Below, piece after piece: positions 1 through 6,943 of a stretch of DNA of 15,916 nucleotides. The stretch's first letter is position 1. Each line of letters starts with the position of its first letter. This DNA comes from an uncultured Veillonella sp. (GTDB lineage: Bacteria > Bacillota > Negativicutes > Veillonellales > Veillonellaceae). The stretch is taken from the NCBI GenBank assembly GCA_900556785.1, contig USQK01000038.1:1-15916 (forward strand). Direction: 5' to 3'. The position numbers and the translations under genes are program-made. The notes beneath the pieces are model-generated. The model was not told the DNA's origin. It searched no databases and was given only the letters and a program-made list of their open reading frames with translations.

Positions 1-54
1 GATTGTACCGATGTTAACATGCGGTTTCGTACGTTCAAATTTTTCTTTTGCCAT
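1..54 (-). CDS. tuf: Elongation factor Tu, N-terminal fragment (cut by window edge)
   Basis: Reading leftwards from the ATG at 52-54 gives 18 codons, MAKEKFERTKPHVNIGTI, which is the characteristic N-terminus of bacterial EF-Tu. The rest of the gene, including the GHVDHGKT P-loop expected next, lies outside the window. EF-Tu is the GTPase that delivers aminoacyl-tRNA to the ribosome. A strong ribosome binding site, GGAGGA at 65-70, sits about 10 bases upstream of the start. The gene follows a cluster of five tRNA genes in the same orientation, but a hairpin terminator at 205-229 separates them, so tuf is probably driven mainly by its own promoter near 155-163. Identity is near certain despite the short fragment because this N-terminus is so conserved. 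Confidence 0.95.
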   Translation of the reverse strand, partial: MAKEKFERTKPHVNIGTI

Positions 55-154
55 TAGGATTATATCCTCCTTCACAAAAACAAATTACATTCTAGTATTA
101 ATATAATATATTAACCCTAATTTATCAATGGAATATAAGATTTCCTTACCTATT

Positions 155-163
155 ATTATACCA
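155..163 (-). promoter_or_regulatory. Probable tuf promoter (extended -10)
   Basis: On the minus strand this reads TGGTATAAT, a perfect -10 hexamer with an extended TGn motif. No good -35 hexamer is found 16-18 bases upstream, which is tolerable for an extended -10 promoter. It lies downstream of the tRNA terminator and would give tuf a 5' leader of roughly 95 bases. Confidence 0.5.
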
Positions 164-204
164 TATATACAAAGTCTTAGAATAGCATGTCATATGTAAA
201 GAAA

Positions 205-229
205 TAAAAAAATCCCCACCAAGGTGAGG
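205..229 (-). terminator. Rho-independent terminator between the tRNA cluster and tuf
   Basis: On the minus strand CCTCAC and GTGGGG (one G-T pair) form a short GC-rich stem around a CTTG loop, at 214-229. A run of T residues follows at 205-213. It lies just 3' of the last tRNA gene, so it should end the tRNA transcript before tuf. Confidence 0.75.
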
Positions 230-234
230 TTTAA

Positions 235-311
235 TGGTGGCGGCACACGGATTTGAACCGCGGACACACCGGGTATGAACCGATTGCTCTAGCCAACTGA
301 GCTATGCCGCC
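235..311 (-). tRNA. tRNA-Met (CAU), elongator type
   Basis: A complete 77-base cloverleaf with encoded CCA. The acceptor stem GGCGGCA pairs with TGCCGCC. The anticodon stem ATCGG/CCGGT encloses loop TTCATAC (anticodon CAT). It lacks the three consecutive G-C pairs in the anticodon stem that mark initiators, and its ends resemble elongator tRNA-Met rather than the lysidine-modified tRNA-Ile(CAU). That last distinction is by resemblance only. Confidence 0.9.
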
Positions 312-316
312 ATGTA

Positions 317-392
317 TGGAGCTAGTGACCGGGATTGAACCGGTGACCTTATCCTTACCAAGGATACGCTCTGCCGACTGAGCTACACCAGC
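317..392 (-). tRNA. tRNA-Thr (GGU)
   Basis: A 76-base cloverleaf with encoded CCA. Acceptor GCTGGTG/CACTAGC has one G-T pair. The anticodon stem TATCC/GGATA encloses loop TTGGTAA, giving anticodon GGT. It is the fourth gene of the five-tRNA transcript. Confidence 0.95.
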
Positions 393-423
393 ACAATGAA
401 CGATCATTTCACTGTGGTTTTTA

Positions 424-499
<76 letters not shown>

Positions 500-504
500 A
501 TGAA

Positions 505-589
<85 letters not shown>

Positions 590-599
590 ATAAATAAAA

Positions 600-675
600 T
601 GGAGCTGGCGATAGGAATTGAACCCACAACCTGCTGATTACAAGTCAGCTGCTCTACCTATTGAGCTACGCCAGC
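600..675 (-). tRNA. tRNA-Thr (UGU)
   Basis: A 76-base cloverleaf with encoded CCA. Acceptor GCTGGCG/CGCCAGC is perfect. The anticodon stem GCTGA/TCAGC encloses loop CTTGTAA, giving anticodon TGT. It is promoter-proximal, about 12 bases downstream of the predicted transcription start. Confidence 0.95.
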
Positions 676-693
676 ATCATTACGACAAGATGA

Positions 694-722
694 ATTGTAT
701 CACCTAGCACACTAAGTGTCAA
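694..722 (-). promoter_or_regulatory. Strong promoter of the tRNA cluster
   Basis: On the minus strand a perfect -35 TTGACA (717-722) is followed by a 17-base spacer and -10 TACAAT (694-699). An A/T-run sequence directly upstream (723-745) resembles an UP element. Strength and position fit a stable-RNA operon. The start site would be near 687. Confidence 0.9.
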
Positions 723-1042
723 GAACATTTAAAAACTTTTTTGAAGTTTTTCGTTCACTGTGGTCACTCTTAGTGCTTAATCATAATAACATGAAACGAT
801 ACCCTATGCAAGTATTTTGTCAAAAAAAATTTATATTTTATCAATCCTCTATAAAATGCCTCGTTTTCAGTATATATCCAGTAATCAACTTTTATTTACT
901 AGTATATTCTTTATATACCTTTACATAGTTTCATTCCTTACCAGTCCATGTCTGCTAACATCCATATTTCAGGTTTACTAAAATCAAATAATAGGAAATT
1001 ACAAAACTATATTTTTTACCTAATAACTGTAATTATATAACT
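723..1042. other. Gene-free AT-rich spacer
   Basis: This stretch lies between the tRNA promoter and the terminator of the leftward operon. The only reading frame of note, 70 codons at 716-928 on the plus strand, has no convincing ribosome binding site, is rich in Phe/Tyr/Ser as random AT-rich DNA would be, and starts inside the -35 element of the tRNA promoter. Apart from the A/T-rich block next to that promoter I see no conserved element. Confidence 0.6.
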
Positions 1043-1068
1043 AAAAAAGGAGATAGCCCGCTATCTCC
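1043..1068 (-). terminator. Rho-independent terminator after the BrxF-like gene
   Basis: GGAGATAGC and GCTATCTCC (1049-1068) form a perfect 9-bp inverted repeat separated by two bases. On the minus strand it is followed by TTTTTT at 1043-1048. It lies about 55 bases past the stop of the BrxF-like gene and closes the folD-hypA-hypB operon. Confidence 0.85.
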
Positions 1069-1121
1069 TTCTATACATCTATAGTTTTCCCTATATTCAA
1101 CCAATATGTTCAAACATACAT

Positions 1122-1586
1122 TTAGTCGATTGCAATAACATGATCTGGATGTGCAATACTAACTACAGCATGTTTAGGATTATTGTTATGTTCTAAGTAC
1201 AACTGGTCCCCTTCAATATGTCCACGCCAGCCAACGACAATAGGATACTTCTTACTAATAGTTTTTAACAACTCAAATGGTTTTAGATTTAAGATAGGTG
1301 CAAAGAATACATTAATACCATCTAGCAGAACTACTTCCGTATCGCTACGGCTAAGAGCACGGCAAATAACTTCTTCCGCTAATTGAGGCCGTTCATCACG
1401 AGGCACGAGCAAAAACTCTTCCTCGATGAGTTGCTTAGCTTCCAAGTATTTCCAGCCCTTCTGCTCAGACAGTTCACGAATTAGCAAACTTTTACCAGAA
1501 CCTGGACCACCAACGATAAACAATATACGTTCATCATCACCTTGAATCTTTTCCCAACGTTCTTTTACATCTTGTACAGTAACCAT
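1122..1586 (-). CDS. Small P-loop NTPase resembling BREX-3 protein BrxF
   Basis: This 154-residue protein carries a clear Walker A motif, GGPGSGKS (residues 26-33), and a Walker B-like strand, EVVLLDG (84-90). No membrane segment or signal peptide is seen. The segments after Walker B (VFFAPILNLKPFELLKTISK, then VVGWRGHIEG and LYLEHNN) resemble, from memory, BrxF, the small P-loop protein of type 3 BREX phage-defence loci. No other BREX gene (brxC, pglX, pglZ, brxA) is in the window. It is the last gene of the folD-hypA-hypB-secreted protein series, 28 bases after the preceding stop. An AGGAGGC ribosome binding site (1594-1600) stands 7 bases from the ATG. The NTP-binding fold is well supported. 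The BrxF label is recall-based, and a general nucleotide-binding role is equally possible. Confidence 0.75.
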   Translation of the reverse strand: MVTVQDVKERWEKIQGDDERILFIVGGPGSGKSLLIRELSEQKGWKYLEAKQLIEEEFLLVPRDERPQLAEEVICRALSRSDTEVVLLDGINVFFAPILNLKPFELLKTISKKYPIVVGWRGHIEGDQLYLEHNNNPKHAVVSIAHPDHVIAID

Positions 1587-1614
1587 ACCCTTTGCCTCCT
1601 CGCTGTGACCTATC

Positions 1615-3030
1615 CTATTTTACAGGACGGTCAGATAACATAACGGATTTGATATATTGGTTTTTATCATCTAGGGCAAACTGCAAATATGAATCGCTTG
1701 CCGCTGGATTTTTATATTCATATACAGTAGATGTGCCCGCATTTGTTGTAGATTCAACAATACGAGTAGGCATACCATATACAAAGAGCAATAAGTATTT
1801 AGTATCCCCCATCGCAATGCCGCGACGAGTAGGTGTGTAAATATTTAATAGAACACGATTGATGAGATTTTTTTTATCAACACTCACGCCATATTCGTTA
1901 TAACCAATAAATGTGGACCCAAACAACATACCTTGATGTTTCCAATCATTATTGGGATCATTAACAAAATAATCATTCAATTTATAGCCACGCAACACAA
2001 AATCATCAGCAGTCAATTTACCTGCTTCAAAATCATATACTGGAGCTTTAGGCAATCCAAATCGCGGCCATACTTGCCCACTAATCATATCAACAGCCTC
2101 TACATTGCTTTGTTTGATGGTGAAAGCAATATATTCTTTCTGTTGCCCTAGCATAGATTGTTGTTGGCTATTATTATTTGTATTCTCTATCGAACTATTA
2201 AATTCCTTTTTTCGAGACCATGAATTTTCGGAATGACCTTCATATAGGAATATATAACTTTCATTTTTTAAATCACGCCACATCGCAATAGGGCTACCAT
2301 AGGCAAATACCAATTCCATGCGCGTACTACCAACACCAATATCGCGTACAGTGTGGCTGCCTTTTTTCGTACTATGAATATTAGTAATAGTATTCGGTTC
2401 AAAGAAATAAGTAGCACCTTGACCGCGTAATTGATTATTTACTAAACGCTCTTGAGCAGGTCCCGTATAAACGGTCACCTCCAAGTCTTTCATATAGTAC
2501 GTCGTAAAGTTATCACGAACTACTGTTTTTTCTACATCTTTAGGCGCTACAAACTGATCTCCTAGGCGATACCCATCAATAGCATAATCATCTTCAGACC
2601 CTAAAGCTGGCAAATTATTAGCCGTATAAGACTTACCAATATCAGCCAAGTTATTTTGCGTTACACTAGGCAATGGACCTTCATTTTCGCTAGCTGCTTG
2701 CCAAAACTGTATGGAATCACCAAACTCGGTAACCGCCATTTGTTCAGCTAGCCATCCTGTTTTAGTGCTTTCCTTTTTTATCTTTGTATCGATTTTAACA
2801 GCTTTAATCGGTGCATTATCTATATATGCAACAGACTCAGCCGCATCAGTTCCCGCTGCTTCTACAGTTGTCTTATTATCCGTATGTGCAACATCATTTG
2901 CACTCTCTGTAGATTCCACCGCAGTTTGTTTCACAGTCGAAATAGCCGGCTCTGCTGCATACCCTACCGATGTAGCAGATAAGCCTACTAGAAGTGCCGC
3001 TACGATACGGCTCTTAATAGAATGATTCAT
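1615..3030 (-). CDS. Exported protein with two tandem copies of a YG-P domain
   Basis: This 471-residue protein begins with a typical Sec signal peptide: Lys/Arg at 6-8, a hydrophobic core at 9-22, and likely cleavage after Ala25 or Ala26. A low-complexity Ala/Thr/Glu/Asp stretch (about 30-90) follows. The rest contains two related units. The first has GYRLGDQF (153-160), GVGSTRMELVFAYGSP (232-247) and FLYEG (261-265). The second has GYKLNDYF (348-355), AMGDTKYLLLFVYGMP (406-421) and VYEYK (436-440). The G-(S/D)-T-(R/K)...F-x-YG-x-P core resembles the repeat found in many small exported bacterial proteins, including BamE/SmpA-like folds, but I cannot assign a family. Its ATG overlaps the hypB stop in an ATGA, implying translational coupling. 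Location is probably periplasmic or cell-envelope; function is unknown. Confidence 0.8.
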   Translation of the reverse strand: MNHSIKSRIVAALLVGLSATSVGYAAEPAISTVKQTAVESTESANDVAHTDNKTTVEAAGTDAAESVAYIDNAPIKAVKIDTKIKKESTKTGWLAEQMAVTEFGDSIQFWQAASENEGPLPSVTQNNLADIGKSYTANNLPALGSEDDYAIDGYRLGDQFVAPKDVEKTVVRDNFTTYYMKDLEVTVYTGPAQERLVNNQLRGQGATYFFEPNTITNIHSTKKGSHTVRDIGVGSTRMELVFAYGSPIAMWRDLKNESYIFLYEGHSENSWSRKKEFNSSIENTNNNSQQQSMLGQQKEYIAFTIKQSNVEAVDMISGQVWPRFGLPKAPVYDFEAGKLTADDFVLRGYKLNDYFVNDPNNDWKHQGMLFGSTFIGYNEYGVSVDKKNLINRVLLNIYTPTRRGIAMGDTKYLLLFVYGMPTRIVESTTNAGTSTVYEYKNPAASDSYLQFALDDKNQYIKSVMLSDRPVK

Positions 3031-3680
3031 CGATTACTCTCCAATTGTGCACGCAACCATGTCAACCATGGCTCTAGTCCATTATGGGCCGTGCAACTTA
3101 CTTCAAAAATCTCTCCTGTTGGATTCAAATTACGTATATCTTGTATGGCCTTATCTTTTTTGAAAGGTACATAGGGCAATAAATCTATCTTATTAATGAG
3201 GATAGCCTTTGACTCTTTAAAGATTAATGGGTATTTAAGAGGCTTATCCTCACCTTCAGTAACAGATAATACAGTTACCTTCATACTTTCACCAATCTCA
3301 AATTCTGCAGGGCATACAAGGTTACCTACATTCTCGATAATGATCATATCCAGTTCATCAAGATTTAAATCACCTAGTGCATCTTGAATCATTTGTGCAT
3401 CAAGATGGCAACCTCCCACTGTATTGATTTGAATAACAGGAACTCCTAATTCATGAATCCGTTCCGCATCCTTAGCAGTAAATAAATCACCTTCAATAAC
3501 AGCAAGGCGGTAATCTTTTTTCAAATCATGTAAAGTTGCCTCTAACAGAGATGTTTTACCAGCTCCTGGAGAACCTAATAGATTAAATACAAAAATATTT
3601 TTTTCCTTAAACAACTGTTGTAAGGACTCTGCAATGGCATCATTTTTTGCCAATACATTAGTTTTAACTTGAACTTGCAT
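3027..3680 (-). CDS. hypB: Hydrogenase nickel-incorporation GTPase HypB
   Basis: HypB uses GTP hydrolysis to help load nickel into the large subunit of [NiFe] hydrogenase, working with HypA. The 217 residues show the P-loop GSPGAGKT (36-43), a switch region around VIEGDL (61-66), the metal-binding Cys-His pair in GGCHLD (Cys91, His92), Cys123 in NLVCPAEF, and the guanine-specificity motif NKID (163-166). There is no N-terminal His-rich stretch or CxxCGC nickel site, so it is the short HypB type. It lies 15 bases after hypA, and its TGA overlaps the start of the exported-protein gene by four bases. hypC, hypD, hypE, hypF and the hydrogenase structural genes are not in the window and must lie elsewhere. 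Confidence 0.95.
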   Translation of the reverse strand: MQVQVKTNVLAKNDAIAESLQQLFKEKNIFVFNLLGSPGAGKTSLLEATLHDLKKDYRLAVIEGDLFTAKDAERIHELGVPVIQINTVGGCHLDAQMIQDALGDLNLDELDMIIIENVGNLVCPAEFEIGESMKVTVLSVTEGEDKPLKYPLIFKESKAILINKIDLLPYVPFKKDKAIQDIRNLNPTGEIFEVSCTAHNGLEPWLTWLRAQLESNR

Positions 3681-3695
3681 GTCCTAACCTTTCTA

Positions 3696-4037
3696 TCAAT
3701 CGATATCCATGGAGGTCACTTGTAGTTCACGGCCACCAATGGTTTGTACGAAATGACTGTCACAATACGGACAGATAAATTTATAATTTTCTACAGGAAA
3801 TGTTTTATCACAATCCAAGCACTTTCCTTCAATAGGAATGGTGTTGATTTCAATACGTGAGCCTTCTGCTGCGGTCCCTTTTGTAACGGCTTCCCAACAG
3901 AAAAGAAGCGAATCTGGTTCCACGCCACTCATAAGACCCAAATCGAGTTGAACAGAATGAATCACAGATGCATCGTGTTGGCGTAACGTATCGAGGGCTA
4001 CATCAAGTATTCCTTCTGCTATAGACATCTCATGCAT
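3696..4037 (-). CDS. hypA: Hydrogenase nickel metallochaperone HypA
   Basis: HypA binds nickel through its extreme N-terminus (Met1-His2) and passes it, with HypB, to hydrogenase. I chose the ATG at 4035-4037 because it gives the canonical MHEMSIAEGI start and has a GAGG ribosome binding site six bases upstream; an in-frame extension to 4061 adds eight non-conserved residues. The resulting 113-residue protein has the usual length. Its structural zinc site is formed by CLDC (Cys73, Cys76) and CPYC (Cys89, Cys92). The start overlaps the end of folD by eight bases, so the two genes are transcribed together, and hypB follows after 15 bases. The family assignment is secure. Confidence 0.95.
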   Translation of the reverse strand: MHEMSIAEGILDVALDTLRQHDASVIHSVQLDLGLMSGVEPDSLLFCWEAVTKGTAAEGSRIEINTIPIEGKCLDCDKTFPVENYKFICPYCDSHFVQTIGGRELQVTSMDID

Positions 4038-4857
4038 GGTATGCCTCATATACAGCTTCAAGCATCATAGTAGTCGTTACAGAGCCTACACCACCAGGTA
4101 CTGGAGTAATTGCAGACGCAATATCTTTTACCGCTTCATAATCAACATCGCCTACCGTCTTACCTTCTAGTTCATTAATGCCTACATCGATAACAACAGC
4201 ACCTGGCTTAATCATATCTGCTGTAATCATATGCGCACGACCAGCTGCAGCAATAACGATATCGCCTCGTTTTACTTGCTCTGCCAAATCAGGAGTTCTA
4301 GAATGGCACATTGTAACAGTACCATGTGCACCAAGGGTCATAAGAGCTACTGGTTTGCCAATAACTTGGCTACGACCGATTACTACCACATGTTTCCCCT
4401 CTACAGGAATATCGTAGTGATTCAAAATTGCCATGCACGCCTTAGCTGTACAAGGGGCAAAACCACCTTTACCTGCAGTTACAAGGCCAATATTGTACGT
4501 AGTTAAACCATCGATATCTTTTTTAGGATCTAGCATATCAATAAGAGCCTCTGTATCAATGTGTTTAGGCATCGGCATTAACGGTAAAATTCCATGAACA
4601 GCCGCATCATTATTTAATTCTTGCAATGCTGTAACTACTTCATCCTGTGTAGCCGTTTCAGGTAATTCCTTTAATACAAAGCCATAGCCAAAGTTCTTAG
4701 CTGTCTTTTCCATAAATGTAGCATACATATGAGCCCCATGGTCTTCACCAACGAGTAATACTGCCATAGTAATTACAGAGTCGCCAACTGCTGCAACTTT
4801 TTCTTGTAAAATCGCCTTGTGAGCGTCTGCTACTGCTTTACCGCGTAATTCGATCAT
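4030..4857 (-). CDS. folD: FolD-family methylenetetrahydrofolate dehydrogenase, cyclohydrolase site degenerate
   Basis: FolD normally oxidises 5,10-methylene-THF to methenyl-THF and then hydrolyses it to 10-formyl-THF. The 275-residue protein keeps the nucleotide-binding GRSQVIGKP (161-169), KDIDG (113-117) and C-terminal TPVPGGVGSVT (251-261). The catalytic pocket is altered. In the usual YVxxKxKA motif the essential Lys is Met49 (Tyr45-ATFMEKTA), and in the usual GILVQLPLP the Gln is Leu93 (GILPLMPMP, 89-97). These residues are needed for cyclohydrolase chemistry, so it may act only as a dehydrogenase. I prefer the ATG at 4855-4857, six bases after GGAG (4864-4867); an upstream in-frame ATG at 4869 would add MEIL. 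It is the first gene of the operon with hypA and hypB. Family is certain; the altered activity is inferred. Confidence 0.9.
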   Translation of the reverse strand: MIELRGKAVADAHKAILQEKVAAVGDSVITMAVLLVGEDHGAHMYATFMEKTAKNFGYGFVLKELPETATQDEVVTALQELNNDAAVHGILPLMPMPKHIDTEALIDMLDPKKDIDGLTTYNIGLVTAGKGGFAPCTAKACMAILNHYDIPVEGKHVVVIGRSQVIGKPVALMTLGAHGTVTMCHSRTPDLAEQVKRGDIVIAAAGRAHMITADMIKPGAVVIDVGINELEGKTVGDVDYEAVKDIASAITPVPGGVGSVTTTMMLEAVYEAYHA

Positions 4858-4884
4858 AAGTATCTCCATTCATTCAAACTATCT

Positions 4885-4914
4885 ATAAAATAAGGTGCCT
4901 CCGGAGAGGCACCT
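4885..4914 (-). terminator. Hairpin terminator after the penicillin-binding protein gene
   Basis: AGGTGCCTC and GAGGCACCT pair perfectly around a four-base loop (4893-4914). On the minus strand the stem is followed by TTATTTTATAG, a T-tract interrupted by A, so termination may be incomplete. It also lies in the putative folD leader, downstream of the promoter proposed at 4929-4957. Confidence 0.75.
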
Positions 4915-4928
4915 AAGTCTCTTATTCT

Positions 4929-4957
4929 ATTATATAACGAACTGTCTATAATTTCTA
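4929..4957 (-). promoter_or_regulatory. Possible promoter of the folD-hypA-hypB operon
   Basis: On the minus strand TAGAAA (4952-4957, 4 of 6 matches to TTGACA) and a perfect TATAAT (4929-4934) are separated by 17 bases. The start site would be near 4922, directly before the hairpin at 4893-4914. No better promoter is seen between this point and folD. Confidence 0.45.
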
Positions 4958-4975
4958 ATTATGACCGAATTCGTT

Positions 4976-6943
4976 TTATCTACGGAAATGAACAGTAATT
5001 GCTGTACCAGCCTGAACAGTTGTACCGCTACTTTCATCTTGAGATGTAGCCGTACCAGTTCCATCCGGTTTAAAGGCAAGTCCCGCCTTATGTAACCAAT
5101 CACGCACTTCACCATAGGTAAAACCAGTAAAGTTAGGCAATGTAACAGAACCATCACTTCCCGGTTTTGGTTCAGGTAATGTATTAGCAGCTTTAACAGC
5201 TACTGGTGTACTTTCTTTAACATACGGACTCATTTGGTAATACCGTACAAGTTGAGATACGATGTCCTTAAATACAGGGGCTGCAATTTGACCACCATAA
5301 ATAGAACCCTTTTGTGGGTCATCAATAACGACAAGAACTACAAATTTTGGATCCTCTACAGGGCCAAAGCCAATAAAGGACGCAATGTATTGTCCGTCGA
5401 GATAACCGCCATGTTTGGTATCTAGTTTTTCCGCCGTACCAGTTTTACCGCCGAAGTGATAACCTTCTACCATCGCTTTTGTACCGCCACCTTCGGATAC
5501 TTCTTTTTCTAGAATATCTACAATGGTTTTAGCGGTTTCCGCCGGAACTGGTTGTCCCACAACAGATGTTTCAGTCGTACTTGTAACATCGCCTTGAGAG
5601 TTACTATAAGACTTGATGATATGTGGTTTCATCATAGCCCCACCATTAGAAAGTGCACCAAAGGCGCGAACCATTTGTAATGGTGTAACCGCAATACCTT
5701 GACCGATAGACATGGTTGCCACGTCTAGCTTACTCATATCCTCTGGATTATACAAAATACCTGCTCCTTCACCAGGCAATTCAATACCTGTTTCAGAACC
5801 AAAGCCATAATCACGTACATATTTCGAGAGAATATCTGCACCTGTTAATGTACCAATTTCAGCCATACCAGTATTAATAGAGTACTTCAAAATATCTAGC
5901 AAACGAACAGGACCATATCCCTCACCATTCCAGTTTCTAATGATATGTCCATTGGCAGCGAAGGCCCCTTTATCGTTATACACAGTGTCTAACTTCCATT
6001 TGCCTGCTGCAAGAGCTGCAGATGCAATGATAGGTTTGAATGTAGAACCTGGTTCATATAAATTGGTAACCGCAATATTTTTGAAAGCCTCTTCACCACT
6101 TTGGTTGTAGTTATTAGGATCATAACTTGGACGATTGGCCATCGCTAATATTTCACCGTTCTTTGGATCCATAACGATAACGCTCGCATGCTTAGCTCCT
6201 GTATCAACCATTGCCTTATCAAGAGCGCGTTCTGCAATAAATTGAATTGTTGCATCGATGGTTAAGGTTACACTTTTACCCTTATCTGGTAAAAATTTAG
6301 ATAGTACGGAACCAAAGATGGCATTCCCTTTATTATCAGTAGCTACAATTTCTTGTTGTACGCCCCCCTTTAATTCGTCATCAAGAACCATTTCTAGACC
6401 ATCAAGACCTTTATCATCAGTGCCGACAAAGCCTAATACTTGTGCCGCTAAGACACCATTTGGATAATAGCGCTTAGATTCTTCAACGAAATTGAGGCCT
6501 GCAATATTGTTATCCTTAATAACTTGTTGTACCGCTTTTGATTTGTCTGCATCCATCATACGATTCAACCAGACAAAGGCGGTATCCTCTTGCAAAGCTT
6601 TCACAATATTCTCTTTTGACATCGTTACGTACGGTGAGATGAGATCCGCAATCTCTTGAGGAGACTGTTTAATCATCTTCGGATCCGCATATAAAGATTT
6701 TGTAACTACACTCATCGCCAAAGGCTTGCCATTACGGTCATAGATTGTACCGCGCGGCGATTGTAATTTTCTATCTACTTGAACTTGTAATAAGTTTTTC
6801 TTCTCTAGGTCAAAGGTATCAAAGACCTGTAACTGTGCTAAACGCCCAATAAGGACGAAGGCAACGGTCATGAGTATGGCAAGGCACCACGTAGTGCGAC
6901 TCCAATCACTCATGCGTAATAACGCTTTATTTAATAACTTCAT
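4976..6943 (-). CDS. Class B penicillin-binding protein (PBP2/SpoVD type) with PASTA domain
   Basis: A peptidoglycan DD-transpeptidase of the FtsI/PBP2x/SpoVD class. From the start at 6941-6943 it has 655 residues (add one if 6946 is used; residue numbers here use the longer form). A single N-terminal membrane anchor (about 20-38) is followed by the dimerisation/pedestal domain, then the transpeptidase domain with active-site Ser301 in STFK (301-304), SIN (356-358) and KTGT (501-504). A single PASTA domain ends the protein (about 600-655). The GGAG (6949-6952) is five bases from the ATG at 6943 and only two from that at 6946, which favours 6943. The start forms TGATG with the cca stop, indicating coupled translation. 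It is not within a dcw division cluster here, so it may be a second class B enzyme. A terminator at 4885-4914 follows. Confidence 0.92.
   Translation of the reverse strand: MKLLNKALLRMSDWSRTTWCLAILMTVAFVLIGRLAQLQVFDTFDLEKKNLLQVQVDRKLQSPRGTIYDRNGKPLAMSVVTKSLYADPKMIKQSPQEIADLISPYVTMSKENIVKALQEDTAFVWLNRMMDADKSKAVQQVIKDNNIAGLNFVEESKRYYPNGVLAAQVLGFVGTDDKGLDGLEMVLDDELKGGVQQEIVATDNKGNAIFGSVLSKFLPDKGKSVTLTIDATIQFIAERALDKAMVDTGAKHASVIVMDPKNGEILAMANRPSYDPNNYNQSGEEAFKNIAVTNLYEPGSTFKPIIASAALAAGKWKLDTVYNDKGAFAANGHIIRNWNGEGYGPVRLLDILKYSINTGMAEIGTLTGADILSKYVRDYGFGSETGIELPGEGAGILYNPEDMSKLDVATMSIGQGIAVTPLQMVRAFGALSNGGAMMKPHIIKSYSNSQGDVTSTTETSVVGQPVPAETAKTIVDILEKEVSEGGGTKAMVEGYHFGGKTGTAEKLDTKHGGYLDGQYIASFIGFGPVEDPKFVVLVVIDDPQKGSIYGGQIAAPVFKDIVSQLVRYYQMSPYVKESTPVAVKAANTLPEPKPGSDGSVTLPNFTGFTYGEVRDWLHKAGLAFKPDGTGTATSQDESSGTTVQAGTAITVHFRR

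Noticed and set aside
716..928. A 70-codon open frame on the plus strand after the tRNA cluster
   Set aside because: It overlaps the -35 element of the tRNA promoter, lacks a ribosome binding site and has the composition expected from AT-rich non-coding DNA.
1122..1586. A full BREX type 3 defence island
   Set aside because: Only a BrxF-like gene is present; the flanks are tRNA genes on one side and hydrogenase-maturation genes on the other.
4038..4061. A longer HypA starting at a TTG (4061) or an ATG (4049)
   Set aside because: The family requires Met-His at the N-terminus for nickel binding, and a good ribosome binding site supports the start at 4037.
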